Shown: positions 17,510 through 26,663 of the stretch, in pieces
Numbering within the stretch: the first letter of the stretch is position 1
Layout of the letters: the number at the start of each line of letters is the position of its first letter
Assembly: GCF_041260665.1 (NCBI RefSeq)
Contig: NZ_JBGCCT010000021.1
Span: 62,001-126,000, forward strand
Direction: 5' to 3'
DNA: 64,000 nt
From: Catenulispora sp. GP43
Lineage (GTDB): Bacteria > Actinomycetota > Actinomycetes > Streptomycetales > Catenulisporaceae
Translations under genes and position numbers: made by a program
The notes under the pieces: generated by a model
Seen by the model: the letters and a program-made list of their open reading frames with translations, nothing else
The model's database searches: none
Told to the model about the DNA's origin: nothing

Positions 17510-18277
17510 TCACTGTCCCACGGGACGGAGGCGCAACCCAGCCATTCCGCCGTCCACGGCGAGTGCGGTCCCGGTCACCGAGGCCGCCGTCGGCGAGGCC
17601 AGGTAGGCGATCGCCGCCGCGACCTCGTCCGCCGACACCAGGCGGCCCATCGGCTGCCGGGCCTCCAGGGCCGCGCGCTCGGCGGCCGGGTCTTCCGCGG
17701 CGTCCAGCAGGCGGCCGACCCACGGGGTGTCGGCGGTGCCGGGGTTCACGCAGTTCACCCGGATGCCCTCGCGGACGTGGTCCGCGGCCATCGCCAGGGT
17801 CAGCGAGAGGACGGCGCCCTTCGTCGCCGAATAGAGCGCGCGCTGCGGCAGGCCCGCGGTCGCGGCGATCGAGCAGGTGTTCACGATCGCGGCGTGCCGC
17901 GACGCGCGCAGGGCCGGCAGCGCGGCGCGGGTCACCCGCACCATGCCGACCACGTTCACGTCGTAGACCTTCATCCACTGCTCGTCGGGGTTGTCCTCGA
18001 CCGTGCCCGCGGCGCCGATGCCGGCGTTGTTCACCAGTACGTCCAGACCGCCGAGCGCCTCCAGCGCGGCCGCGACGGCCGAGCGCACCGAGGCGTCGTC
18101 GGAGACGTCGGCCCGGAAGCCGTGCAGCCCCGCCGAGACGGCCGCCGCCGGGTCCAGGTCCAGCACCGCCACCGCCGCCCCGCGGTTGGCCAACAGCCGC
18201 GCGGTGGCCGCGCCGATGCCCGAGCCGCCGCCGGTGACGACCGCCTTCAGCCCTTCGAAGTCCCGCATGTCCCGCAC
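17510..18277 (-). CDS. SDR-family oxidoreductase, probable 2-keto-3-deoxy-L-fuconate dehydrogenase
   Basis: A 255-residue classical short-chain dehydrogenase: TGGGSGIG at residues 15-22, NNAG near 83, catalytic Ser136, Tyr149 and Lys153, and the C-terminal TGTALAVDGGM. In this cluster it most likely oxidises 2-keto-3-deoxy-L-fuconate to the 2,4-diketo acid, the substrate of the FAH-type hydrolase two genes upstream. The GTG at 18277 has GGAGAGG upstream; the ATG 9 bases later also has a usable site. Assignment of the exact substrate rests on context. Confidence 0.88.
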   Translation of the reverse strand: MRDMRDFEGLKAVVTGGGSGIGAATARLLANRGAAVAVLDLDPAAAVSAGLHGFRADVSDDASVRSAVAAALEALGGLDVLVNNAGIGAAGTVEDNPDEQWMKVYDVNVVGMVRVTRAALPALRASRHAAIVNTCSIAATAGLPQRALYSATKGAVLSLTLAMAADHVREGIRVNCVNPGTADTPWVGRLLDAAEDPAAERAALEARQPMGRLVSADEVAAAIAYLASPTAASVTGTALAVDGGMAGLRLRPVGQ

Positions 18278-18278
18278 C

Positions 18279-19592
18279 TCACACCTCTCCTCGGTCCGCG
18301 CGCCAGAACGATCCGTCAGGGAACGAATACGCCTCCAGGGTCGCCGGGAACATCTCCGCGGAGAAGCCCGGCGCCGTCGGGGCCTGATACGCCCCGCCGG
18401 TGACCACGGTCGGCGTCAGGAAGTGCTCGTGCAGGTGGTCGACGTACTCCACGACCCGGTCCTGCCTGGTGCCGGACAGCGCCACGAAGTCGAACATCGA
18501 CAGGTGCTGCACCAGCTCGCACAGGCCGACCCCGCCGGCGTGCGGGCAGACCGGCACCCCGAACTTGGCCGCCAGCAACAGGATCGCCAGGTTCTCGTTG
18601 ACCCCGCCGACCCGCGCCGCGTCCAGCTGGACGAAGTCGATCGCCCCGGCCTGCAGCAGCTGCTTGAACACGATCCGGTTCTGCACGTGCTCGCCGGTCG
18701 CCACCTTCACCGGCGCCACCGCGGCCCGGATCGCGGCGTGTCCGAGGACGTCGTCCGGCGAGGTCGGCTCCTCGACCCAGTACACGTCGAACTCGGCCAG
18801 CGCCTTGACCCACTCGATCGCCTCGCCGACGCTCCAGCGCTGGTTGGCGTCGATCGCCATCCGGATGTCCGGGCCCACCGCGGCCCGCGCGGCCCGGCAG
18901 CGCCGCACGTCGTCGGCCAGATCCGCGCCGACCTTCAGCTTGATCTGGCCGAAGCCGGCCGCGACCGCCTCGTGCGCCAGCCGGGTCAGCTTCTCGTCGG
19001 AGTAGCCGAGCCAGCCCGGCGAGGTCGTGTAGGCGGGATAGCCTTCGGCGCGCAGCAGCGCCTCCCGCTCGGCCGCCCCGTTCTTGCCGCGCCTGAGCAG
19101 GTCCAGCGCTTCCTCGGCGGTCAGAGCGTCGGTGAGGTAGCGGAAGTCGACCTGCGAGACCAGCCGCTCGGGGTCCGCGTCGGCCAGCAGCTTCCACAGC
19201 GGCACGCCGGCGCGCTTGGCCGCCAGGTCCCAGATCGCGTTGACGACCGCGCCTATCGCCATGTGCATGACGCCCTTCTCGGGCCCCAGCCACCGCAGCT
19301 GGCTGTCGCCGATCAGGGCCCGGTTGACGATGCCCGGGTCCGCGCAGACCTCGTCCACGTCCAGCCCGACGACGTGCTCGCGCAGCGCCTGGATCGCCGC
19401 CACCTGCACGTCGTTGCCGCGTCCGATGGTGAAGGTGAAGCCGTGGCCGCTCAGGCCGTCCTCGGCGTCCGTGCGCAGGATCAGGTACGCCGCGGAGTAA
19501 TCAGGGTCCGGATTCATCGCGTCGGAGCCGTCGAGCTCGCGCGAGGTCGGGAAGCGCACGTCGAAGGTCTCGACACCGATGATCCGGCTCAT
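18279..19592 (-). CDS. L-fuconate dehydratase (enolase superfamily)
   Basis: A 437-residue enolase-superfamily dehydratase converting L-fuconate to 2-keto-3-deoxy-L-fuconate. It is very like the characterised Xanthomonas enzyme FucD: N-terminal [37 protein letters not shown] and [14 protein letters not shown] are family hallmarks. The catalytic set is complete: Lys218/Lys220 (IKLKVG), metal ligands Asp248 (DANQRW), Glu274 (WVEEP) and Glu301 (TGEH), and the general base/acid His351 ([11 protein letters not shown]). The ATG at 19592 overlaps the upstream hydrolase stop by 4 bases. This is the gene that names the pathway with most certainty. Confidence 0.95.
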   Translation of the reverse strand: MSRIIGVETFDVRFPTSRELDGSDAMNPDPDYSAAYLILRTDAEDGLSGHGFTFTIGRGNDVQVAAIQALREHVVGLDVDEVCADPGIVNRALIGDSQLRWLGPEKGVMHMAIGAVVNAIWDLAAKRAGVPLWKLLADADPERLVSQVDFRYLTDALTAEEALDLLRRGKNGAAEREALLRAEGYPAYTTSPGWLGYSDEKLTRLAHEAVAAGFGQIKLKVGADLADDVRRCRAARAAVGPDIRMAIDANQRWSVGEAIEWVKALAEFDVYWVEEPTSPDDVLGHAAIRAAVAPVKVATGEHVQNRIVFKQLLQAGAIDFVQLDAARVGGVNENLAILLLAAKFGVPVCPHAGGVGLCELVQHLSMFDFVALSGTRQDRVVEYVDHLHEHFLTPTVVTGGAYQAPTAPGFSAEMFPATLEAYSFPDGSFWRADRGEV

Positions 19593-20449
19593 GCCTGGAC
19601 CAGATTCGAGCGCTGCGATCCCAGGCCGTCGATCTCCAGCTCGACCACGTCGCCGGCCCGCAGGTAGGGATGGTCGGCCATGCCGAGCGCCACGCCGGCC
19701 GGCGTCCCGGTGTTGATGACGTCCCCCGGCTCCAGCACCATGTGCTGGGACAGGTAGTGGATCACCTCGGCCACCCCGAAGATCATGTTCTCGGTGTCGC
19801 CGTTCTGCCGCTGCTCGCCGTTGACCGTCAGGCGCAGGCCCAGCTTCTGGAAGTCGCCGGCCTCGTCGGCGGTCACCAGATACGGCCCCAGCGGGTTGAA
19901 CGTCTCGCACGACTTGCCCAGGTCCCACTGCCCCGAGCGCTCCAGCTGGAACTCGCGCTCGGAGACGTCGTTGCTGACCGCGAAGCCGCCGACGACGCCG
20001 AGCGCCGCCTCGTACGAGTCCAGGTAGCGGGCCCGCGCACCGATCACGACGGCCAGCTCCACCTCCCAGTCGGTCTTCACCGAGCCGCGCGGGATGAGGA
20101 TGTCGTCGTTCGGGCCGACGACCGTATAAGGGTCCTTCATGAAGACCACCGGCCGCGGCGGGATCGCGGCGCCGGTCTCCTCGGCGTGGTCGCGGTAGTT
20201 CAGCCCGATGCACACCACCTTGCCCGGGCGCGCGACGGCCGCGCCGACGCGCAGTCCCGCCACCTCGGCGGCCGGGATCTCGGGCAGCGTGCCGGCCTCG
20301 GCCGCGGCGCGGACCGCGTCCGCACCCCGCTCCAGCCAGAACGCGCGGTCCAGGTCGCCGATGACACCGGTCAGGTCGAAGTGGCGGCCGTCGGCGGCGA
20401 GCAGCACGGGGCGCTCGCGGCCGGGCTCGCCCAAGCGGAGGAGTCTCAC
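19589..20449 (-). CDS. Fumarylacetoacetate hydrolase-family protein, probable 2,4-diketo-3-deoxy-L-fuconate hydrolase
   Basis: A 286-residue FAH-family C-C bond hydrolase. In the fucose route it would split 2,4-diketo-3-deoxy-L-fuconate into pyruvate and L-lactate. Family motifs: [17 protein letters not shown], the metal-binding [37 protein letters not shown] and [14 protein letters not shown]. It is the first gene of the operon; its GTG at 20449 lies only about 9 bases from the end of a candidate -10 box, so the message may be leaderless. The same family also serves L-rhamnose and L-arabinose routes, but the adjacent fuconate dehydratase points to fucose. Confidence 0.9.
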   Translation of the reverse strand: MRLLRLGEPGRERPVLLAADGRHFDLTGVIGDLDRAFWLERGADAVRAAAEAGTLPEIPAAEVAGLRVGAAVARPGKVVCIGLNYRDHAEETGAAIPPRPVVFMKDPYTVVGPNDDILIPRGSVKTDWEVELAVVIGARARYLDSYEAALGVVGGFAVSNDVSEREFQLERSGQWDLGKSCETFNPLGPYLVTADEAGDFQKLGLRLTVNGEQRQNGDTENMIFGVAEVIHYLSQHMVLEPGDVINTGTPAGVALGMADHPYLRAGDVVELEIDGLGSQRSNLVQA

Positions 20450-20457
20450 GCTCCGGG

Positions 20458-20487
20458 ACTCTAGGCAAACATCGGATCTATCGTCAA
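20458..20487 (-). promoter_or_regulatory. Candidate leaderless promoter of the fucose operon with operator copy
   Basis: Read on the minus strand, TTGACG (20487-20482) and TAGAGT (20463-20458) are spaced 18 bases. The expected start of transcription falls at about the GTG start codon at 20449. One copy of ACATCGGAT (20469-20477, plus-strand reading) lies in the spacer. Promoter and operator are predictions from sequence. Confidence 0.5.
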
Positions 20488-20583
20488 GGGAATCAAGATC
20501 CTTCTCGTTCCCCGGACCGGGTTCGGCCTGCCAATTCCCCGAGTTGATCTAGTAAAACGACGTAACGATTGCGTTCCACAGTC

Positions 20584-20618
20584 TTTACAGGCCCTGATCC
20601 GGCGGCTATACATCGGAT
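20584..20618 (+). promoter_or_regulatory. Candidate promoter of the sugar ABC transporter with operator copy
   Basis: TTTACA (20584-20589) and TATACA (20607-20612) are spaced exactly 17 bases, a good sigma-70-type promoter for the plus strand. A second copy of ACATCGGAT (20610-20618), here as the near-palindrome CATC-G-GATG, overlaps the -10 box. The likely binder is the GntR/FadR regulator encoded at 24516-25214. Confidence 0.6.
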
Positions 20619-20681
20619 GACTGAACGGCACGTGATACAGACCACACCCCTCCCCCGCACACCCTCACCAGCGAGGACGAC

Positions 20682-21722
20682 ATGAGGCTGCACCGTACGT
20701 CGAGAACAGTTCTGGCCCTCACGGCCGTCGCGGCGCTCGGCCTGAGCGCCACCGCCTGCGGGCGCGGCGGCTCCAAGTCGGCCTCCGGCGGCAAGAAGAT
20801 AGGCATCGACTTCCCCAGGTCGGACTCCGACTTCTGGAACAGCTACGCCAAGTACGTGAACGCGGACGTCAAATCGGGCTCCGTCAACGCCCTCCCCGCC
20901 ACGAACTCCAACAACCAGACCGATGTCCTGGTCTCCAACGTCTCCACGCTCACCGGCCAGGGCGCCAAGGTCATCCTGATGGCCCCGCAGGACACCGGCG
21001 CGATCGCCAGCACCCTGGAGGACCTGGCGAGCAAGCACATCCCGGTGGTCAGCGTCGACACCCGCCCGGACAAGGGGCAGGTGTACATGGTCGTGCGCGC
21101 CGACAACAAGGCCTACGGCACCAAGGCCTGCCAGTTCCTGGGCGACAAGCTCAAGGGCACCGGCACCGTCGTGGAGTTCGAGGGCGACCTCACCTCGATC
21201 AACGGCCGCGACCGCTCCCAGGCCTTCGGCGACTGCATGAAGCAGAACTACCCCAACATCAAGGTCGAGGCCGAGCCGACGAACTGGGTCGGCGACACCG
21301 CCGCCGCCAAGCTCCAGGACGCCCTGAACGCCGGCACCGTCAACGGCATCTACATGCAGGCCGGCGGCGTGTTCCTGGCCCCGACCCTGTCGCTGCTGAA
21401 GCAGAAGAACCTGCTGGTGCCGCCGACCGACCCCAAGCACATCTTCATCATCTCCAACGACGGCATCCCGGCCGAGTTCCAGGCCATCAAGGCCGGACAG
21501 ATCGATGCCACGATCTCCCAGCCGGCGGACCTCTACGCCAAGTACGGGCTCTTCTACGCCCAGGCCGCCGCCGAGGGCAAGACCTTCTCCCCCGGCCCGA
21601 CCGACCACGGCTCCACCATCATCCAGCTGCCGAACGGCCTGGAGGACCAGCTGCCGGCACCGCTGGTGACCGCCGCCAACGTCGACGATCCCTCCTTGTG
21701 GGGCAACCAGGTTGGCAAGTGA
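20682..21722 (+). CDS. Sugar ABC transporter substrate-binding lipoprotein
   Basis: A 346-residue periplasmic-binding-protein-like lipoprotein of the ribose/galactose (RbsB, type I) class. The signal peptide ends in the lipobox LSATAC with Cys26 as lipidation site. The mature part has typical type I segments: GIDFPRSDSDFWNSYAKYV, KVILMAPQDTGAIASTLEDL, IPVVSVDTRPD and GIPAEFQAIKAGQIDATISQ. The ATG follows GAGGAC. It heads a three-gene transporter operon divergent from the fucose catabolic operon, so L-fucose is the probable cargo. Confidence 0.92.
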   Translation: MRLHRTSRTVLALTAVAALGLSATACGRGGSKSASGGKKIGIDFPRSDSDFWNSYAKYVNADVKSGSVNALPATNSNNQTDVLVSNVSTLTGQGAKVILMAPQDTGAIASTLEDLASKHIPVVSVDTRPDKGQVYMVVRADNKAYGTKACQFLGDKLKGTGTVVEFEGDLTSINGRDRSQAFGDCMKQNYPNIKVEAEPTNWVGDTAAAKLQDALNAGTVNGIYMQAGGVFLAPTLSLLKQKNLLVPPTDPKHIFIISNDGIPAEFQAIKAGQIDATISQPADLYAKYGLFYAQAAAEGKTFSPGPTDHGSTIIQLPNGLEDQLPAPLVTAANVDDPSLWGNQVGK

Positions 21723-21729
21723 TCAAGCA

Positions 21730-23304
21730 ATGACGACGCACGACCTGAGGGCGGCCGGGAGCACCGGCCGCCCCGTCGCCACGGCGATCGCCGTGTCCAA
21801 GAGCTTCGGCGCCACCCGCGCGCTGATCGACGTCGACATCGCCGTGGCCCCGGGCGAGGCGCACGCGCTCGTCGGGCGCAACGGCGCCGGCAAGTCCACG
21901 CTGGTGTCGCTGCTGACCGGGCTGGCCCGGCCGGACGGCGGGCGGATCCTGTTCGACGGCGAGGCCGCGCCGCAGCTGTCCGACCGCGCGGCCTGGCAGG
22001 CGCGGGTTGCCTGTGTGTATCAGAAGTCGACCATCATCCCGACGCTGTCGGTGGCCGAGAACCTGTTCCTGAACCGGCAGTCCGACGGGCTGCGCCGGAT
22101 CAGCTGGAAGGCGCTGCGCGGCCGGGCGGCCGATCTGCTGGCCGAGTACGAGATCGACGTGGACCCGGCCGCGGCCGCCTCGACGCTGGCCGTGGACCAG
22201 CGGCAGGTGCTGGAGATCGCCCGCGCGCTGTCGTTCGGGGCGAAGTTCATCATCCTGGACGAGCCCACCGCGCAACTGGACGGCGCGAAGATCGCAGGGC
22301 TCTTCGACCGGCTGCGGCGGCTGCAGGAATCAGGCGTCGCGTTCCTGTTCATCTCACACCATCTGTCCGAGGTGTACGAGGTCTGCCAGACCGTCACGGT
22401 CTACCGCGACGCCCGGCACATCCTCACCGCGCCGGTCGCCGGCCTGGACAAGGACCAGCTGATCGAGGCGATGACCGGCGAGGACCGCTCGGAGCGGGCC
22501 CGGTTCGAGGTCGCCGCCTACTCCCCGCCGGCCGAGACGTCGACGCCGGCCCTGAGTATCAGGGATCTGACTCTCGCCGGCGTCTACGAGGACTTCTCGG
22601 TCACCGTCGGCGCGGGCGAGATCGTCGGCCTGGCCGGCGCGGGCGGGTCCGGCGTGGTGGCGCTCGGCGAGACCGTCGCCGGGCTGCACCGGCCGAGCGC
22701 CGGGACCGTGACGGTCGCCGGGCGGCAGGTGCGGACCGGCAGCGTGCCGGACGCGCTGCGAGCCGGGCTCGGCTTCGTCCCGGAGGACCGGCACGCGCAG
22801 GGCGTGGTCCCGATGCGGCCGATCGCGGAGAACATCACCCTCACCGCCACCGACCGCCTGGGCCGTCACGGCTTCTTCACCGGCGACTCGCTGCGCCGCG
22901 CCGGCACCGCGCTGATGGAGCGGCTGGACGTCAAGGCCGAGGGACCGGACCAGCCGGTCGGCGCGCTGTCCGGCGGCAACCAGCAGAAGGTGGTGATGGG
23001 CCGCGCGCTGGCCCACTCGCCGAAGGCGCTGGTGCTGATCCGGCCGACCGCCGGGGTGGACGTGAAGTCCAAGGAGTCGCTGCTGGGCACCGTGCGCCAG
23101 GCGGCCGACGAGGGCTGCGGCGCGCTGCTGGTCTCCGACGAGCTGGACGACCTGCGGATCGCGCACCGCGTGCTGGTCATGTTCAAGGGCGCGGTGGTCG
23201 CGGAGTTCCCGGCCGGCTGGACCGACGCCGACCTCGTCGCGGCCGTCGAGGGCCTGGGTGGGATCGATCAGAGGATGGGGAAGGAAGGTTCCGGCCATGA
23301 GTGA
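21730..23304 (+). CDS. Sugar ABC transporter ATP-binding protein (RbsA-type, two ATPase domains)
   Basis: A 524-residue tandem ATPase of the CUT2 class that powers monosaccharide import. The first domain has Walker A GRNGAGKST (residues 49-57), and the Walker B/Q region FIILDEPTAQLDG. The second domain has a degenerate Walker A (GLAGAGGSGV), as usual for the C-terminal half of RbsA proteins, and the signature LSGGNQQKVVMGRAL. The Walker B of the second half reads VLIRPTAGVDVKSK, where DEPT would be expected as DEPTRGVD; the change to IRPT is unusual. The ATG at 21730 is preferred to an earlier in-frame TTG inside the upstream gene. Confidence 0.92.
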   Translation: MTTHDLRAAGSTGRPVATAIAVSKSFGATRALIDVDIAVAPGEAHALVGRNGAGKSTLVSLLTGLARPDGGRILFDGEAAPQLSDRAAWQARVACVYQKSTIIPTLSVAENLFLNRQSDGLRRISWKALRGRAADLLAEYEIDVDPAAAASTLAVDQRQVLEIARALSFGAKFIILDEPTAQLDGAKIAGLFDRLRRLQESGVAFLFISHHLSEVYEVCQTVTVYRDARHILTAPVAGLDKDQLIEAMTGEDRSERARFEVAAYSPPAETSTPALSIRDLTLAGVYEDFSVTVGAGEIVGLAGAGGSGVVALGETVAGLHRPSAGTVTVAGRQVRTGSVPDALRAGLGFVPEDRHAQGVVPMRPIAENITLTATDRLGRHGFFTGDSLRRAGTALMERLDVKAEGPDQPVGALSGGNQQKVVMGRALAHSPKALVLIRPTAGVDVKSKESLLGTVRQAADEGCGALLVSDELDDLRIAHRVLVMFKGAVVAEFPAGWTDADLVAAVEGLGGIDQRMGKEGSGHE

Positions 23305-24334
23305 GGCCACGACGATGCCCGACGCGGCCGAGACCGTCCCGGCCGGCCGCGCGGCCCGCTTCAGCCGCCCGAGCACCCGCTGGCTGCGCGAGTTCTCGCT
23401 GCTGCCGGCGATGGCACTGCTGATCCTGATCGGCTTCATCGAGTCCCCGGACTTCCTGACCGGCGACAACTTCCTGGCGATGCTCCAGCAGTCGACCGAG
23501 CTCAGCGTCCTGGTCCTGGCCGAGGCGCTGATCCTGATCAGCGGCCGCATGGACCTGTCGCTGGAGTCGACGGTGACCCTGGCCCCGGTGATCGCGCTGT
23601 GGCTGGTGCTGCCGACGTCCGGGAACCGCTTCAACGGCCTGGGCCTGGGCGCGGCGTGGCTGGCGATCCCGGCGTGCCTGCTGGTCGGGGCCGCGGTCGG
23701 GGCGGTGAACGGCTTCCTGATCCTGAAGATGAACCTGAACGGCTTCGTCGTCACCCTCGGGATGCTGACCATGCTGCACGGCCTGGTGATCGTGATCGAC
23801 GGCGGCCAGACCATCTTCACGCTGCCCGGCTCCTTCGCCTACCTCGGCCACACCGAATGGGGCGGCCTGCCGGCCTCGGTCTGGGTCTGCGGCGTCTTGT
23901 TCGCCGTCGGCATCGCCGCCCTGGGCTGGTACCGCCACGGCCGCGCCCTGTACGCGATCGGCGGCAACCCGGCCGCCGCCAAGGCCGCGGGCATCCGCGT
24001 GGAGCGCACGGTGTGGATCGTCCTGATCATCGGCTCAATGCTCGCCGCCTTCGCCGGCATGCTCTACACCGGCCGGCTGGGCTCCGCCTCGGCCAGCGCG
24101 GGCACCGGCAAGATCTTCGAGGTGTTCGCCGCCACCGTGATCGGCGGCGTGAGCATGAACGGCGGCCGCGGCTCGCTGTTCGGGGCGCTCACCGGCGTGC
24201 TGACGCTGAAGCTGATCGAGAACGTGCTGACGTTCGGGCACGTGTCGGCGCAGGACATCGAGTTCTTCAACGGCGTGGTGATCCTGGTGGCGCTGATCGT
24301 CTCGCGCTACACCTCGGGCGCCGCGCAGGACTAG
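23297..24334 (+). CDS. Sugar ABC transporter permease (RbsC-type)
   Basis: A 345-residue integral membrane permease of the CUT2 sugar importers with about nine to ten hydrophobic helices. Typical segments are SVLVLAEALILISGRMDLSLES, VNGFLILKMNLNGFVVTLGMLTM, ALYAIGGNPAAAKAAGIRVE (the cytoplasmic loop that contacts the ATPase) and GVSMNGGRGSLFGALTGVL. The ATG overlaps the upstream ATPase gene by 8 bases and has GGAAGG as ribosome binding site. It is the last gene of the transporter operon and converges on the regulator gene. Confidence 0.93.
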   Translation: MSEATTMPDAAETVPAGRAARFSRPSTRWLREFSLLPAMALLILIGFIESPDFLTGDNFLAMLQQSTELSVLVLAEALILISGRMDLSLESTVTLAPVIALWLVLPTSGNRFNGLGLGAAWLAIPACLLVGAAVGAVNGFLILKMNLNGFVVTLGMLTMLHGLVIVIDGGQTIFTLPGSFAYLGHTEWGGLPASVWVCGVLFAVGIAALGWYRHGRALYAIGGNPAAAKAAGIRVERTVWIVLIIGSMLAAFAGMLYTGRLGSASASAGTGKIFEVFAATVIGGVSMNGGRGSLFGALTGVLTLKLIENVLTFGHVSAQDIEFFNGVVILVALIVSRYTSGAAQD

Positions 24335-24515
24335 GCGAGGCGGTCGGGTTCTGGTTCTGGTTCTGGTTGCTGTGCTGCTTCCGGTTCCGCCAGGACCAGG
24401 ATCCGGCCGCTTTCCGCGGTGACCGGCGTGACCGGCGTGCCCGCGGGGTGGGAAGCGCAGGCGCTGCCGACACCACTCTGCCGACCTGCGGCGCCCGCCG
24501 GCGGAACCGCCCACG
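24335..24515. repeat. Intergenic region with GGTTCT hexamer repeats
   Basis: Between the permease and the convergent regulator gene lie 3.5 tandem copies of GGTTCT at about 24350-24370. A GTGACCGGC repeat follows at about 24419-24437. No gene or clear terminator was seen. Confidence 0.55.
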
Positions 24516-25214
24516 TCAGCCCCCTTGCGTCGACCGCTTCTCGCTCAACGTGTTCCGCAGCCACTGCTCGATGCTGACGATGTGGATCGTCGCCCACGCC
24601 CGCGCGCCCTCGGAGTCCCGCTCGGCCAGCGCGTCCAGGATCGCGGTGTGCTCCATGAGCGTCCGGGTCAGCGCCCCCTCCTGCGTCAGCCCGCGCCAGA
24701 CCCGCGCCCGCGTGGTCGGCCCCGACAGGCTGTCCAGCAGCGACCCCAGCACCACGTTGCGCGAGCACGCCGCGATCCGGCTGTGGAACTCCAGGTCGTT
24801 GCGCACCAGGTCCTCCACCGTCGGGGCGTTGCCGATCAGCGCCAGATGCGCACGCAGGTCGGCCACCTCCTCGTCGGTGATCCGCTGCGCGGCCATGGCG
24901 GTGGCGGCCGGCTCCAGGATCCGGCGGACCTCCAGGAACTCCAGGACGGTGTCGTCCCGGTGGAAGTCCACCACGAAGCTCATCGCCTCCAGCAGCCGCG
25001 CCGGCTCCAGGCTGGTGACGTAGGTACCGTCGCCCTGGCGGACGTCCAGCACGTGGATCAGCGACAGCGCCCGGACCGCCTCCCGCAGCGAACTGCGGGA
25101 AAGCCCCAGCTCAGCGGCAAGGTCGGCCTCCTTGGGCAGGCGATCGCCGGGCCGCAGCCGGCCCTTGATGATCATCTCTTTGATCTTCTCGATCGCCTCG
25201 TCGGTCACCGCCAT
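24516..25214 (-). CDS. GntR/FadR-family transcriptional regulator of the fucose cluster
   Basis: A 232-residue regulator with an N-terminal winged helix (IKEMIIKGRLRPGDRLPKEADLAAELGLSRSSLREAVRAL, residues about 10-50) and an FCD effector domain (VLEFLEVRRILEPAATAMAA, DLEFHSRIAACSRN, HTAILDALAERDSEGAR). Such proteins usually act as repressors released by a sugar acid or keto acid. The ATG at 25214 (MAVTDEA) is chosen over an upstream in-frame start without homology. It lies beside the transporter operon, so control of the fucose genes through the ACATCGGAT repeats is likely but inferred. Confidence 0.9.
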   Translation of the reverse strand: MAVTDEAIEKIKEMIIKGRLRPGDRLPKEADLAAELGLSRSSLREAVRALSLIHVLDVRQGDGTYVTSLEPARLLEAMSFVVDFHRDDTVLEFLEVRRILEPAATAMAAQRITDEEVADLRAHLALIGNAPTVEDLVRNDLEFHSRIAACSRNVVLGSLLDSLSGPTTRARVWRGLTQEGALTRTLMEHTAILDALAERDSEGARAWATIHIVSIEQWLRNTLSEKRSTQGG

Positions 25215-25319
25215 GCGGTCATTGTGCCAGCGCCGGAGCCGGACGGCGTGGTGGCCCGAACACATGAGCGCCAGCGCCCCTTACCGCGAACTGACACACC
25301 CCCCGCCAAGATCGGCACC

Positions 25320-26588
25320 GTGGACGTGTCGTTGCTGGACGGCTGGCTGCCCTGGGCCCTGCGGGTGCTCACCGTGGCGCTGGTCGTCGTCACGATCGGA
25401 CGCAGGCGGCTGAGGGACCGGGTGTTCCTCCTCATGCTCCTGCCGATCGTGTTCGGGGGAGCTGTTCTGTTCGGCGTGCTGTGCGCGGTGCTGGTGCGAA
25501 CGGCGCTGGGGGTCTCCGATCCCCTGCCGTTCGGGCTCTGGTTGTGGCTCGCGGTGTTCGCGCTGGCGGTCGGGCTGGCGGTGGTGTGCTGGCGCGGGTC
25601 GCGGTGGTGGCAGCGGACGGCCGCGCCGTTGGCGATGCTGCTGGCGCTGCTCACCGCCGGCGATGCGCTGGACATCAGTCTCGGCTACTACCCGACGCTG
25701 GCGGACATGTACGGCGAGCTGACCAACCAGGCGCTGCCGCAGCAGGTCAGCCTGGCGCAGCTGGGCAGCATCCACGGCAACACCAGGACCGGCCGGATCG
25801 TCGAGGTGGACATCCCGGACACCGCCAGCGGCTTCCAGCACCGCAGCGAGTACGTCTACCTCCCGCCGGCCTGGTTCCGCTCCACGCACCGCCCCAAGCT
25901 GCCGGTGGTGGAGATGATCGGCGGGGAGTTCGCCGAGCCGGACAACTGGATCCGCGCCGGCAACGCCATCAAGACCGCCGACGCCTACGCCGCCGCGCAC
26001 CATGGCTTCGCGCCCGTGATGGTGTTCGTCGACGCCTCCGGCGGCTTCAAGGTGGACACCGAGTGCGTGAACGGCCCCGCCGGCCACGCCATGGACCACC
26101 TGGTGAAGGACATCCCGCCCTACGTCGAGAAGACCTTCGGCACCTCGGCCCTCCCGGCGAAGTGGGCCGTCGCCGGCTGGTCCATGGGCGGCACCTGCGC
26201 CATCACCCTGGCCCTGACCCATCCCACGGTCTTCGGCCACTTCCTCGACATCAGCGGCGACCTGGGCCCGAACAAGGGCGGCAAGAACTCCACCATCGCC
26301 ACCCTGTACGGCGGCGACGCGGCCGAGTACGCCGCCGACGACCCGCTCACCATCCTGAACAAGCGCAAGAAGTGGCCCAAGAGCTTCTCCGGCATGTTCG
26401 CGGTCGGCAACCAGGAGACGGCGCAGCCCAAGCACGCCCAGCAACTGTCCGCGGCCCTGAAGAAGGACCACGTCCCGAACCAGATCTGGACCGGGTCCGG
26501 GAAGCACTCGTGGACGTTCGCCCAGGCGGCTTTCGTGCAGGAGCTGCCGTGGCTGGCCAAGGCGATCCAGGTGCCGGGAGCGAAGTAG
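25320..26588 (+). CDS. Membrane-anchored alpha/beta hydrolase (esterase D/mycolyltransferase-like)
   Basis: A 422-residue protein with about four N-terminal membrane helices (residues 10-115) and an extracellular esterase-like alpha/beta hydrolase domain. The domain begins near residue 145 (GRIVEVDIPDTASGFQHRSEYVYLPP) and has the nucleophile elbow GWSMGG. The catalytic His is probably in GKHSWTFAQAAF. This architecture resembles actinobacterial esterases related to the antigen 85 and FrsA/EstD group. The start is uncertain: GTG at 25320 or 25326, neither with a clear ribosome binding site. It is divergent from the FadR regulator but has no evident link to sugar metabolism. Confidence 0.78.
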   Translation: MDVSLLDGWLPWALRVLTVALVVVTIGRRRLRDRVFLLMLLPIVFGGAVLFGVLCAVLVRTALGVSDPLPFGLWLWLAVFALAVGLAVVCWRGSRWWQRTAAPLAMLLALLTAGDALDISLGYYPTLADMYGELTNQALPQQVSLAQLGSIHGNTRTGRIVEVDIPDTASGFQHRSEYVYLPPAWFRSTHRPKLPVVEMIGGEFAEPDNWIRAGNAIKTADAYAAAHHGFAPVMVFVDASGGFKVDTECVNGPAGHAMDHLVKDIPPYVEKTFGTSALPAKWAVAGWSMGGTCAITLALTHPTVFGHFLDISGDLGPNKGGKNSTIATLYGGDAAEYAADDPLTILNKRKKWPKSFSGMFAVGNQETAQPKHAQQLSAALKKDHVPNQIWTGSGKHSWTFAQAAFVQELPWLAKAIQVPGAK

Positions 26589-26663
26589 CAGTAGCAGGAC
26601 GCGTGTACCGGGTCTATTCTGCGATCGCCGTCGATCAGTCGCGCAGGGATTCCGGGGGACGCA

